This document shows, one piece after another, positions 50,943-59,847 of a stretch of DNA of 64,000 nt. Every line of letters starts with the position of its first letter. Within the stretch, counting starts at the first letter, position 1. The DNA is taken from the NCBI GenBank assembly GCA_025996865.1, contig BNTV01000005.1, forward strand, positions 20,845 through 84,844, in the 5' to 3' direction. The DNA comes from Bacteroidia bacterium. Lineage in GTDB: Bacteria; Bacteroidota; Bacteroidia; Bacteroidales; Azobacteroidaceae. The position numbers and the translations under genes were made by a program. The notes under the pieces were generated by a model. That model worked only from the letters and a program-made list of their open reading frames with translations, did no database searches and was not told the origin of the DNA.

Positions 50943-53900
50943 ATGCGAAAAAGGTATTTTCCGGTTATTATTTGCGTGTTGTTGTTTTCCGTCAACAGCA
51001 TGGCTCAATCTTATGTGTTAAAATATCTTGGATTGGAAAACGGATTGTCCAACAACTATGTGAAAGATATTGCGCAAGACGGGCAAGGGTGCATCTGGAT
51101 AGCGACAGAATCGGGATTAAACAAATTTGACGGACAATCGTTTACGATTTACAAGGAAAACAATTCCGGTCTGGCCAGCAATGCGCTGAACACATTATTG
51201 TACGACCGGGAAGAAAATACTTTATGGATAGGTACGCAAAGAAACGGTATCAGCGTATTTGACCGCACTACGCACCGGTTTGAAAACTATACAGCCTTGG
51301 AAGGACTTGCCACCAACGATGTTACATACCTGTCTCCTGCCGCCGACGGAGGAATATGGATTACCCATTATCATGTCGGAATAGATTATTACGACCGGAA
51401 AAGCAAACAATTTTCCCTGTTCAAAGATTTGTCTTCGCGCAGCTGGTGCGCCGTTGACGACGGAAACAATCATTTGTATATCGGTCATGTTGACGACGGA
51501 CTAAGTATTCTCGACATCAAAAACAAAGCTATCCGGAATTTTCGCCACGACCCCGCCAACCCCAAAAGCTTGCCCGGAAATAACGTGCGCATTGTGTGCA
51601 TCGACCGGATGAAAAATATCTGGGTGGGAACCAACCACGGTCTTGCCCTGTTCAATCCGCAAACCGAAGAATTTATCCGTTTTCAACATGATCCCGCCAA
51701 TGCCGGTTCGTTGATTGCCGATTATGTATATGACATCCAAGAGATGAAAGACGGTACGTTATGGATTGCCACCGATGCGGGCGGAGTCAGCATCCTTAAT
51801 TTGCAGAACACCGTGTTTATGAATCCCGAAAAGGTGCAATTCCGTAACATAACCGCCTCCGGCAATATACGAAACCTGTTTCAGGACGGTTTTGACAATA
51901 TATGGATAGGCAGCTACGGCGGCGGGCTGGATTTTATCGGCAACGTACAATCCACATTCCATATTTTGCCCTACTCTGCGGTGAAGGATGGCAAACTGAA
52001 AAACAAACCGGTATGGGGTATTTGTGCGGATGATGAACAACAATTATGGATGGGGAGTGAAAATGAATTTGCCGTATCACAAAATTTTAAAGTAAAACAA
52101 ATCTTCGACCTGCCGGAATCTAATACGCAAATATTTACCGTCAAACGCGACCGGGAAAAAATGTTGTGGATGGGATTATACGGAAACATCTTGAAATTTA
52201 ATCCTCAAACAGGCCGCTTTGAACGAATCAGCCTGGATATAAGCAACGTCAACGACTTTATCACGTTTTTTGAAGACGTTGACGGGAAAATGTGGATAGG
52301 CGCCAACGACGGCTTGTACTCCTGCACGGAAGGCTTAATCGGGAAAGAAGATGCTATCAACAATCAGCTTTCGGACAGGATGATCTACAGTATCCTCCGC
52401 GACCGGCAAGGCAAACTGTGGGTGGGAACATTCGGAAAAGGCATCTTCGTTTTTGATAAGGACAACAAGTTAGTGATTGAACTTAACAATGAAACCGGAT
52501 TTTGTTCCAACGCGATCAATCATTTATATATGGACAGCAGTGGAGGCATTTGGGCGGCCACCCGCAACGGCGTCGGATATTTTAACGACAGCGCCAATCC
52601 GGCTCAATTTGAATTGTATGATGACAAACAGGAACTTGCAGACAGCCACGTACGCGCCATTCAGGAAGACAATGCAGGAAATATCTGGTTCAGCACCGAT
52701 AATGGGGTTTCTTGCTGGAACAAAAACAGCCGAAAATTCGATAATTACGATTATCGCGACGGTATTCCGATGGAAAATTTTACAATCGGTTCTGCTTGCT
52801 CCACATCCGACGGCACGATTTATTTCGGCTCTTTGGGCGGTGTTTGCTATTTCAATCCGAAAGACATTGCCGAAAAACGGCAGGTGGCTCCGGTGCAAAT
52901 TATGGAATGTAAAGGTTTCAGCAAGCAAATTGAGAGCCGCAAGGAGGAGTTTTTGATTTCATCGAGAAATGGAGTTCTTGATTTACCATACAATCAAAAT
53001 TCTTTCCGCATTACATTTTCCGTACCGGATTATTCGCAAAGCGGACAGGTGGAATATGCCTACATCATTGAAGGACTGGAAAATGTATGGCACAATATCC
53101 ACAGTGAAAATCAGGTAACTTTTCGCAATATCCCTCACGGCGAATACAAATTCAAAGTGAAAGCGCGGCTAAGAAACCATGAATGGGACGAGGCGCACAT
53201 TGCATCGGTATTGATTCATATCCATACTCCGTTCTGGTTTGCATGGTATGCCAAACTTTTCTATGCCCTTGTTTTGGGGTTGGGCGTGTATGCATTTCTA
53301 TATTTCTATAAACATAAACTCCGTTTGGAGAGTTCGCTGGAACTGGAACGAAAAGAGAGTCATAGCAAACAGGAACTCAATGATGAACGTTTGCGTTTCT
53401 ATACCAATATCACGCATGAACTCCGTACACCGCTTACATTAATTTTAGGGCCTTTGGAAGACTTGTTGAATGATAAGAACTTGTCTGCCGGTTACAACAA
53501 AAAAATTAACATCATTCACGGTAGCGCCATGCGGCTGCTCAACCTGATTAACCAAATACTTGAATTTAGAAAGACGGAAACGCAAAACCGTAAACTAACT
53601 GTATGCAGAGAGAATTTAGGCAGTTTGGTTACTGAAACAGGACTGCGCTACAAGGAGATGAATCGAAACGAAAAGGTGAAATTTCATATAAACATTGAAA
53701 CAAAAGATACCGAACTCTATTTCGATGCGGACATGATTACAACTATTCTGAATAATTTGTTGTCGAATGCCGTAAAATATACCCCCGAAGGCGAAATACA
53801 ACTCACGCTTCGCACCGCCGATGAAGGCGGGCAGAAGTACATTGAAATCGAAGTTGCCGATACCGGCTACGGAATAGACGCAGAAGCGCTTCCGCATATA

Positions 53901-54950
53901 TTCGACCGCTATTATCAGGCAAAAGACAGGCATCAGGTTTCGGGAACGGGAATCGGACTGGCGCTCGTCAAATCCTTAACCGACTTGCACGAAGGCATTA
54001 TTCGCGTGGAAAGTACACTTGGAAAAGGTACAATATTCCAATTTCTTATCCTGAAAGAGAATAGGTATCCGAACGCTTTGCACAAGGAAGGAAAAAAATT
54101 GTCCCGCGCGGAAATCATTGAAGAAGAAAACGACGAAGAAGCAGATGTTCACCCGATACTGCTTGTAATAGAAGACAACGATGATATTCGCGACTACATT
54201 GCTACTTCCCTTACGCCTAACTATAAGGTAATTACGGCATCGGAAGGGAAAACAGGACTGGAAGCCGCACGGAAACATATCCCGAACATCATCGTCAGCG
54301 ATATTATGATGCCGGTAATGGACGGCATCGAACTTTGCCGCGCCGTGAAAGAAGACATACGCACCAGCCATATACCGGTGATTCTGTTAACTGCCAAAGA
54401 TACCATTCAGGACAAGGAAGATGGCTATGAAAGCGGAGCCGATTCATATCTGACAAAACCTTTCAGCGCCAAATTGTTGCAGAGCCGTATTCACAACCTG
54501 TTGGAATCAAGAAAGAAACTGGCGCAACAAATCGCAGCTTATACGAAAGAGCCGGTTCCGGATAAAAATCAAAAACCGGTGAAATTGAGTAAGCTGGATG
54601 ACGAATTTCTTGCCAAACTGACAACTGTTATCGAAGAAAATCTAAACATGGATAAAATGGATATCGCTTTCCTGACAGAGAAAATGAAAATGAGCCATTC
54701 CACTTTTTATCGTAAAGTAAAGGGATTAACCGGCATTTCAGCCAACGAATTTATCCGTAAAATCAGGCTCAAAAACAGTTTGCAAATCCTTCTGACCGGT
54801 TCGCACAATATATCGGAAGCCGCCTACATGACCGGTTTTAACGACATTAAATATTTCAGGGAGTGTTTCAAGGAAGAATACGGCATGTCACCGTCGGAAT
54901 ATTTGAAAAATGCAGATAAACAGGCAGCAATTCAGGGCGAAAAAATTTAA
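50943..54950 (+). CDS. Hybrid two-component sensor/AraC regulator of the utilisation locus
   Basis: 1335 residues from the ATG at 50943 (MRKRYFPVIICVLLF..., a signal anchor); ATGs at 50931 and 50937 are near alternatives. Two seven-bladed Reg_prop propellers (repeats such as CIWIATESGLNKFDGQSF, NIWVGTNHGLALFNP, KLWVGTFGKGIFVFD) and a Y_Y_Y domain form the periplasmic sensor. Then one membrane helix (FWFAWYAKLFYALVLGLGVY), HisKA with phospho-His in NITHELRTPLTLILGPLE, HATPase (DTGYGIDAEALPHIFDRYY, GTGIGLALVKS), a receiver (acceptor Asp in IIVSDIMMPVMDG) and an AraC HTH (AAYMTGFNDIKYFRECFKEE). It senses an oligosaccharide and activates the divergent operon. Confidence 0.96.
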   Translation: MRKRYFPVIICVLLFSVNSMAQSYVLKYLGLENGLSNNYVKDIAQDGQGCIWIATESGLNKFDGQSFTIYKENNSGLASNALNTLLYDREENTLWIGTQRNGISVFDRTTHRFENYTALEGLATNDVTYLSPAADGGIWITHYHVGIDYYDRKSKQFSLFKDLSSRSWCAVDDGNNHLYIGHVDDGLSILDIKNKAIRNFRHDPANPKSLPGNNVRIVCIDRMKNIWVGTNHGLALFNPQTEEFIRFQHDPANAGSLIADYVYDIQEMKDGTLWIATDAGGVSILNLQNTVFMNPEKVQFRNITASGNIRNLFQDGFDNIWIGSYGGGLDFIGNVQSTFHILPYSAVKDGKLKNKPVWGICADDEQQLWMGSENEFAVSQNFKVKQIFDLPESNTQIFTVKRDREKMLWMGLYGNILKFNPQTGRFERISLDISNVNDFITFFEDVDGKMWIGANDGLYSCTEGLIGKEDAINNQLSDRMIYSILRDRQGKLWVGTFGKGIFVFDKDNKLVIELNNETGFCSNAINHLYMDSSGGIWAATRNGVGYFNDSANPAQFELYDDKQELADSHVRAIQEDNAGNIWFSTDNGVSCWNKNSRKFDNYDYRDGIPMENFTIGSACSTSDGTIYFGSLGGVCYFNPKDIAEKRQVAPVQIMECKGFSKQIESRKEEFLISSRNGVLDLPYNQNSFRITFSVPDYSQSGQVEYAYIIEGLENVWHNIHSENQVTFRNIPHGEYKFKVKARLRNHEWDEAHIASVLIHIHTPFWFAWYAKLFYALVLGLGVYAFLYFYKHKLRLESSLELERKESHSKQELNDERLRFYTNITHELRTPLTLILGPLEDLLNDKNLSAGYNKKINIIHGSAMRLLNLINQILEFRKTETQNRKLTVCRENLGSLVTETGLRYKEMNRNEKVKFHINIETKDTELYFDADMITTILNNLLSNAVKYTPEGEIQLTLRTADEGGQKYIEIEVADTGYGIDAEALPHIFDRYYQAKDRHQVSGTGIGLALVKSLTDLHEGIIRVESTLGKGTIFQFLILKENRYPNALHKEGKKLSRAEIIEEENDEEADVHPILLVIEDNDDIRDYIATSLTPNYKVITASEGKTGLEAARKHIPNIIVSDIMMPVMDGIELCRAVKEDIRTSHIPVILLTAKDTIQDKEDGYESGADSYLTKPFSAKLLQSRIHNLLESRKKLAQQIAAYTKEPVPDKNQKPVKLSKLDDEFLAKLTTVIEENLNMDKMDIAFLTEKMKMSHSTFYRKVKGLTGISANEFIRKIRLKNSLQILLTGSHNISEAAYMTGFNDIKYFRECFKEEYGMSPSEYLKNADKQAAIQGEKI

Positions 54951-54991
54951 GGAATCCGCAAATAGATGGTTGCACTGAGATAATTTTTGTA

Positions 54992-55369
54992 ATGAGTTTT
55001 TTATGCGCTTGGTTATTGTGTAATTTTTCACAATCGGATTGTTATGGCGTTAGTCCGATCAACAATCACTTCGAAAAATACTATGCCGATGAAGACACGA
55101 CTGTTTATGATGGCCCAATGCTTGATTCTACAGCTGCATTACCCGATGCTATTTATTATTTTATCAAAAATAATAAATATAAAGACTGGGATAAAAATGA
55201 CAAAAGGCGCGTTATGATCACGGGGATTGTAGAAAAAGACGGAACTATTACGAATGTCAGCATAGTCAGTTCATCTAAAGTTGATAAATTGGACAAAGAA
55301 GCGTTGCGTTTTTATTTTAAGCGCTTGCCACACAAAATCCAAATTGGATTCCGGAGAAGTCATTTATAA
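54992..55369 (+). pseudogene. Truncated TonB C-terminal-domain protein
   Basis: 125 codons. Residues about 48-108 resemble a TonB C-terminal domain (ALPDAIYYFIKNNKYKDW, RRVMITGIVEKDGTITNVSI, KVDKLDKEALR), the part that touches TonB boxes. After KEALR, where the family continues with a proline-containing last strand, the sequence departs (FYFKRLPHKIQIGFRRSHL). The remaining DNA there belongs, in another frame, to the next lipoprotein gene. So the 3' end has been replaced and the domain lacks its last strand. Also no membrane anchor resembling TonB is obvious beyond a short N-terminal hydrophobic run. Confidence 0.6.
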
Positions 55370-56312
55370 TGATAAAACGGCTTTTGGTAAAGTGATAGAA
55401 TTAAAGGGAGAACGTATATTCACGGATTCTATGATGGATCCCCGGGTTTCGGGAATGTTATTAAAAGAGGACAAATTGGTATTTCAATATGATAGCGATC
55501 CCCCGTTTGTATTGTTCCAATTGCAAGCAATGAGTTTCGTTGCTCAAAAAGGGAAAAGAGGCAATGGTCCTGATGAATTTATATTTCCGCGCCTTGTTCC
55601 GACAACGGATAAAAATCTTATTTGTTATATTCTTGAATTAACAAATAGAAAGTTATATACCTTAGATAATCATAATCAAATTACCTGTTATCCTTTTAAA
55701 TTATCCGATTCCGGTGTCGGTTCGGAAATGCCATTAGTCAATGTTGGAAAAGATGAGTTTATGTATGTCGAATCGTCATTCAATGGGAAAAGTGTTTTTC
55801 GCACAATAAAAACAAATGATTCAATTTATTCGAAAGAGATATACAATTTGAACTTGAAACCGGATTTGGATTCATGGGTACCCTATATTGGAGATTTTGC
55901 AGTAAATGTAAGTAAAAATCGAATGGTTTATGCTTATAAGTATTATAAAATAATTTCGTTCATGGATTTAGATGCAAATAATGTAAAAACGATTAATTTC
56001 AAACAAAGTGAGTTTGATGAAGCAACTTTGCATGTAGCAGACGGTTTGGATTTGAATGTGACACATTATTTTGGCGTATGCGGACAATCCGATTATATTT
56101 ATTTTATATATTCCGGGCGAAAACCCTCAGAGACTTGGAAGGAAGAAACCTCCAATTGTTATATTGAACAATATGATTGGGATGGAAATCCTATTCGCAA
56201 ATTCAGATTGGATCATTTTGGACGATTTGTCGTAGATGAAAAGAATAAGCGTTTGTATTTATCTAATCCAAGGGAAGATGATCCTATATATGTCTATACG
56301 CTCTCGGATTAA
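55281..56312 (+). CDS. BF3164-like propeller lipoprotein with a replaced 5' end
   Basis: 343 residues. From about residue 10 the sequence reads FILSACHTKSKLDSGEVIYN, a lipobox (LSAC) with only a short hydrophobic run before it. The body is a beta-propeller of the BF3164-like/TolB-like kind (FVAQKGKRGNGPDEFIFPRL, KLYTLDNHNQITCYPF, YIEQYDWDGNPIRKFRLDHF, RLYLSNPREDDPIYVYTLSD), common in Bacteroidota next to peptide natural-product genes. The first codons overlap the TonB-domain remnant in a different frame, so the native start was probably lost and the ATG at 55281 is accidental. It may still be translated. Confidence 0.65.
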   Translation: MINWTKKRCVFILSACHTKSKLDSGEVIYNDKTAFGKVIELKGERIFTDSMMDPRVSGMLLKEDKLVFQYDSDPPFVLFQLQAMSFVAQKGKRGNGPDEFIFPRLVPTTDKNLICYILELTNRKLYTLDNHNQITCYPFKLSDSGVGSEMPLVNVGKDEFMYVESSFNGKSVFRTIKTNDSIYSKEIYNLNLKPDLDSWVPYIGDFAVNVSKNRMVYAYKYYKIISFMDLDANNVKTINFKQSEFDEATLHVADGLDLNVTHYFGVCGQSDYIYFIYSGRKPSETWKEETSNCYIEQYDWDGNPIRKFRLDHFGRFVVDEKNKRLYLSNPREDDPIYVYTLSD

Positions 56313-56440
56313 AACATTAAATGACCCGCATGCAATTTATTACATGGGGTAAAAAATTCAGGTTGCAGGTAGGCCGCTGAGGTGACGGCCATAAACCCTA
56401 ATTCGGAGATTCCACGACTAAGTTCGTTAATCGTTTCCAT
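56309..56440 (-). pseudogene. Possible gene remnant, minus strand, 43 codons
   Basis: ATG at 56438-56440 reads METINELSRGISELGFMAVT, then SAAYLQPEFFTPCNKLHAGH and LMF before the stop. It begins 2 nt after the stop of another minus-strand frame (56443-56562), the spacing of an operon. I do not recognise the protein. It could be chance, but two tightly abutting frames with natural-looking composition suggest broken genes. Confidence 0.3.
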
Positions 56441-56442
56441 AC

Positions 56443-56562
56443 CTATACACCTGTTTTTTCGGGGTATTTTTCCACAACAAACCGGTTCACTTTATCCCGT
56501 ATTTCATTTCCGCAGACAAAAACCAATCTTTTACGTGGACTGTCGTACAGATTCCTTATTAA
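56443..56562 (-). pseudogene. Possible 3' gene remnant, minus strand
   Basis: A frame without a start codon that reads YDSPRKRLVFVCGNEIRDKV and NRFVVEKYPEKTGV before TAG at 56443-56445. It looks like the C-terminal end of a protein whose 5' part is missing. Family not recognised. Confidence 0.3.
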
Positions 56563-56590
56563 TCAAAACACAAAAATAAAAGCCTTGGTT

Positions 56591-56923
56591 ATGAGCTTGT
56601 TAAATGAATTATTAGATAAAATAAACCAAGAATTGGAAACAAAATCGAAAACTTGTCCGGAACTCATGCGTTATTCTTTTGTTTGCCAAAGCGGAAAATG
56701 GACTTATCGATTGGTAAATATTCCGTCCGGAATACAAAGTTATCAACGGAGTTACCAATATCTATTAGCCTATAAGTATGGTATTTTGCGCGATTTACCC
56801 AACATGCAGGGGCAAGCGGACATTATCACGGAAGATATTTCGCTAATTTTGGTCATATTCCATACCGCCCATTGCCCGGGTAAAAAATATTTTCACAAAA
56901 AAAAATGTTTTTTCATCTCTTAA
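56591..56923 (+). CDS. Hypothetical protein, unrecognised
   Basis: 110 residues from the ATG at 56591 (the frame opens at TTG 56585). The N-terminal half is helical and charged (LLNELLDKINQELETKSKTC), followed by a strand-rich middle (RYSFVCQSGKWTYRLVNIPS) and helices (YQYLLAYKYGILRDLPNMQG). The last about 20 residues, Lys- and Phe-rich over an A-rich tract, look unlike the rest, so the gene may be cut at its 3' end. It lies in the run of damaged genes between the two propeller lipoprotein genes. I do not recognise a family. Confidence 0.45.
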   Translation: MSLLNELLDKINQELETKSKTCPELMRYSFVCQSGKWTYRLVNIPSGIQSYQRSYQYLLAYKYGILRDLPNMQGQADIITEDISLILVIFHTAHCPGKKYFHKKKCFFIS

Positions 56924-57017
56924 TCGAAATTTTAATCATTTCATTAATCGCTTTTCATTAATATTGCAGAAATAATTTTTATATCATGAGAAAATCTTTT
57001 TTATACATTAAATCGCT

Positions 57018-57343
57018 ATGCAAGTCAAAAGTGACAATGTTTTCATATCATTTCTCGAACTGTTGGGTGTGAAATATATACATGGGATTTTTCCAACCGG
57101 TATTTCAACGAGCATCCGCACAAATACAACCTGTTCGGCATTTCCAAAATGTTGTCGAATTATGGAATTGACAATGCAGGAGTAAGGGTGAAAGATAAAG
57201 AAAAAGATATTTTCGAGATTGAAACACCATGTTTAATTACCGGAAATGGCAATGCAGCTTGTGCCACATTGCAAGATGGTCAGAATTTAGCTAACAGGGG
57301 TTTTGCAGTTAATTGTTGTTTGCCTAATGCTTGCTGTAATTAA
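57018..57343 (+). pseudogene. Chimeric remnant: C39/VKOR-type N-terminus joined to a Cys-rich peptide end
   Basis: The frame from ATG 57018 reads MQVKSDNVFISFLELLGVKY. After a 1-nt-type frameshift near 57084 the next frame reads DFSNRYFNEHPHKYNLFGIS and KMLSNYGIDNAGVRVKDKEK. Together they look like the C39-like domain that begins Bacteroidota vitamin-K-epoxide-reductase-family proteins in peptide natural-product loci. After FEIETP (about 57230) the similarity stops and the frame ends with six Cys (NAACATLQ ... FAVNCCLPNACCN). That tail resembles the core end of a ribosomal peptide precursor. A deletion joining two genes explains this best. Confidence 0.5.
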
Positions 57344-57372
57344 AATTGAAAAGTTAGGAATAAATTAAAGCC

Positions 57373-58614
57373 ATGATTACAATTAAACGCCATTTTCTTT
57401 CAATGATGTATTTCATCACTGGATTTTCTCTTTTCTTCGGTTGTCAACCTAATCATAGAAATACAGAAGCGGCTATGATTGATTTAAGCAACGGAATAAG
57501 AAGCGTAAACTCACTCAATTTAAGCGATTTTGCTTCTTCTATCCGGTATGTGAAACTAAATAGTTCAGACGAAAATTTATTAGCTGTTTTTAATCAAATT
57601 ATCTATGAAGACGGCTTGTTTATGATATCGGATAATCAAGAAAAATATGTTTATACGTTTAATGAAGATGGCTCTTTCAAACAAAAAATCGGACAAATCG
57701 GACAAGGGCCGGGAGAATATAATAAACTGAAATGGTTTGATTATCTGCCGGGACATGACGAAATACTGATACATCCATATAGAAGAGATACCTATTTTTA
57801 TAATCCGGAAGGTAATTTTATCCGGAAATTCAATTTTAGTAAATTTTACGAAACCGACACTACTGTTATAGAAAGTCCTTTCCGGGTTATATATGTTAAT
57901 CCCACCGTTTTTGCTATTGACATTAATTTTGTCGGAACACCCTTATCAAAACTTATGTTAGTAAAAGATTCTCTACGAGTGATATTGGACGTACCTGCAA
58001 ACAGTTCGTTTGAGTTTGATTGGGGAGAAATGGGCGCTATTTTAGGACATGGATTGCAGGTGCCGGAAACAAACGTTGTTATGTATAGGCGCGGCGATAA
58101 GATTATTCATTATAATCCCTATCAAGACACCATTCATGTAATTGATAAAAACCTGAAAATGGAATATATACCTATTAATTTCGGCAATTATAAAAATGAC
58201 AGTTACAGTAAAGAAAAAGTGATTTCCCTACTGAATATGGAAGAATTTTCCGACTTCTTTTTCTTTGAATTTAGAGCTTCCGGATTGACTCCTGAACCGT
58301 ATGAAAGTTATTCAAACGGTATGACTATTACGCTTTCTAATATCTGTGCCGTTTACAATAAGAAAACGAGCGAATTGACATTTTTGAAACAAGCCCAAAA
58401 AGGAAAATTGGGATTTAAGAATGACATAGACGGCGGACTTCCCTTTTGGCCAAAATATATAAACGCTCACGGCGAAATGGTAAGCTATTACCAACTGGAT
58501 GAGTTTATGGAAGCGTTTCAAAACAAAGAAGATGCCCCCGATGATGTCAAAGCGATTTTGAAAGATTTGAAAGAAGATGATAATCCGATTGTGGCAATAG
58601 CAAAATTGAAATAA
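57373..58614 (+). CDS. 6-bladed beta-propeller lipoprotein
   Basis: 413 residues: lipoprotein signal (YFITGFSLFFGC), then a beta-propeller with the family blade GSFKQKIGQIGQGPGEYNKL, DEILIHPYRRDTYFYNPEGN and IHVIDKNLKMEYIPINFGNY, and the C-terminal helix ending DNPIVAIAKLK. This is the DUF4934/6-bladed-propeller group that accompanies NVEALA-type and GG-type peptide genes in Bacteroidales. The family's function is not known; a surface or periplasmic role in peptide sensing or binding has been suggested by context only. The gene looks intact, unlike most of its neighbours. Confidence 0.85.
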   Translation: MITIKRHFLSMMYFITGFSLFFGCQPNHRNTEAAMIDLSNGIRSVNSLNLSDFASSIRYVKLNSSDENLLAVFNQIIYEDGLFMISDNQEKYVYTFNEDGSFKQKIGQIGQGPGEYNKLKWFDYLPGHDEILIHPYRRDTYFYNPEGNFIRKFNFSKFYETDTTVIESPFRVIYVNPTVFAIDINFVGTPLSKLMLVKDSLRVILDVPANSSFEFDWGEMGAILGHGLQVPETNVVMYRRGDKIIHYNPYQDTIHVIDKNLKMEYIPINFGNYKNDSYSKEKVISLLNMEEFSDFFFFEFRASGLTPEPYESYSNGMTITLSNICAVYNKKTSELTFLKQAQKGKLGFKNDIDGGLPFWPKYINAHGEMVSYYQLDEFMEAFQNKEDAPDDVKAILKDLKEDDNPIVAIAKLK

Positions 58615-58640
58615 GAACACCTTGAAATAGTTCCATTTTC

Positions 58641-59390
58641 ATGAAAAATCCCATCATAAACATCCCCAATTTATCCTTCTGCATTACCTGCAAAAACAGG
58701 TTCCACCAGATTAGTCAGACACTTCAAAAGAATTTGGACGATAACCGGATGTTTCAGCATTTAATAGAATTTGTGTTGGTGGACTTTGGAAGTACGGACG
58801 GATTACAGGACTGGATAAAGGATAATTTCAAAGAAGATATTTCAACCGGATACTTGAAGTATTATTATACGGAAGGACTTCCTTTTTGGCACGCATCCAT
58901 CGCTAAAAATACAGCGCATTTATTAGCGCATCATAAAATAGTAGTTAATTTGGATTGCGATAATTATACTGGGCGCAATGGCGGTAAATTTGTAATACAG
59001 CAGTTTGTCAAACAAGGTAATGGCATTGTATTTCATCAATTGGCAGAGATGCTTGACGGGAGTTATGGCAGAATAAGTCTTAGCAAAGATAATTTTTTAA
59101 GCGTTGGCGGATATGATGAAACATTGGAACCAATGGCTTATCAAGATTCGGATTTGTTACTGCGTTTGTCAAAGACCGGTATTCAATATATTCTAAATCC
59201 TGATACTCGATATAATAGAGCCATTTATAATCCTAAAGAAGAAAGTATTTGCAATTCAAATTCTACATTGACTTGGGAAGAGATGCATTTCAAGAACATT
59301 AATAAATCCCATAGAAATGTTTGTTCCGGAAAATTGACAGCAAATACCGGCAAGAAGAATTGGGGTATAAAAATAGAAAATAAAGACTAA
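58641..59390 (+). CDS. GT-A glycosyltransferase (GT2-like)
   Basis: 249 residues. The N-terminal nucleotide-sugar fold is clear: LSFCITCKNRFHQISQTL, FVLVDFGSTDGLQDWI, IVVNLDCDNYTGRNGG (DxD-like DCDN), and the C-terminal acceptor-side motif FLSVGGYDETLEPMAYQDSD-LLLRL of the galactosyltransferase-C type. It would be cytoplasmic and glycosylate either a peptide or a surface glycan. Placed 27 nt after the propeller gene and 1 nt before the LanC-like gene, it belongs to the peptide locus. Intact. Confidence 0.85.
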   Translation: MKNPIINIPNLSFCITCKNRFHQISQTLQKNLDDNRMFQHLIEFVLVDFGSTDGLQDWIKDNFKEDISTGYLKYYYTEGLPFWHASIAKNTAHLLAHHKIVVNLDCDNYTGRNGGKFVIQQFVKQGNGIVFHQLAEMLDGSYGRISLSKDNFLSVGGYDETLEPMAYQDSDLLLRLSKTGIQYILNPDTRYNRAIYNPKEESICNSNSTLTWEEMHFKNINKSHRNVCSGKLTANTGKKNWGIKIENKD

Positions 59391-59391
59391 T

Positions 59392-59817
59392 ATGAAAAAT
59401 AAAGCATCTTACATAGACGGTTACGTACATCAAAATGCCAATTTGCTGGCTCAATACGGCAGTTTTACCAAAGAAATCGGATGGATGAACGGAAAAATGG
59501 GCATCGCTGTCTTTTTGTATAAATATGCACGCATCTTTTCCAACGAAAATATCCGGTTATATGCCGAAGAAATAGTAAATGAAGTGATGGACGAAATCAA
59601 CGAAAATATTTCTTTGTCCATTGAAAAAGGTATTTCCGGCATTGCAATAAGCGTTATGTATTTGTTGAAAAACAATTACATACAGGAAGAAGACGATGAT
59701 ATTTTAGTCGAAATAGACAATTTCATAACCGCCAATATTTTTGCAAATATAGATTTGAAGGCGGACGATTATTTCATAAACTTGTCCTTGAACTATTATG
59801 CTACCGGACTGAGTTAG
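59392..59817 (+). pseudogene. LanC-like cyclase, truncated
   Basis: 141 codons where LanC-like proteins have about 400. The N-terminal helices of the alpha/alpha toroid are present (IGWMNGKMGIAVFLYKYARI, LYAEEIVNEVMDEINENISL, KGISGIAISVMYLLKNNYIQ), but the frame stops after LNYYATGLS. The zinc-binding C-terminal part (the Cys/His ligands) is absent. Nothing similar follows in other frames, so the 3' two-thirds have been deleted. In Bacteroidales such proteins occur beside glycosyltransferases and C39 transporters in peptide loci. Confidence 0.65.
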
Positions 59818-59847
59818 AAAATATTGGATACAAAATATTGAATCATT

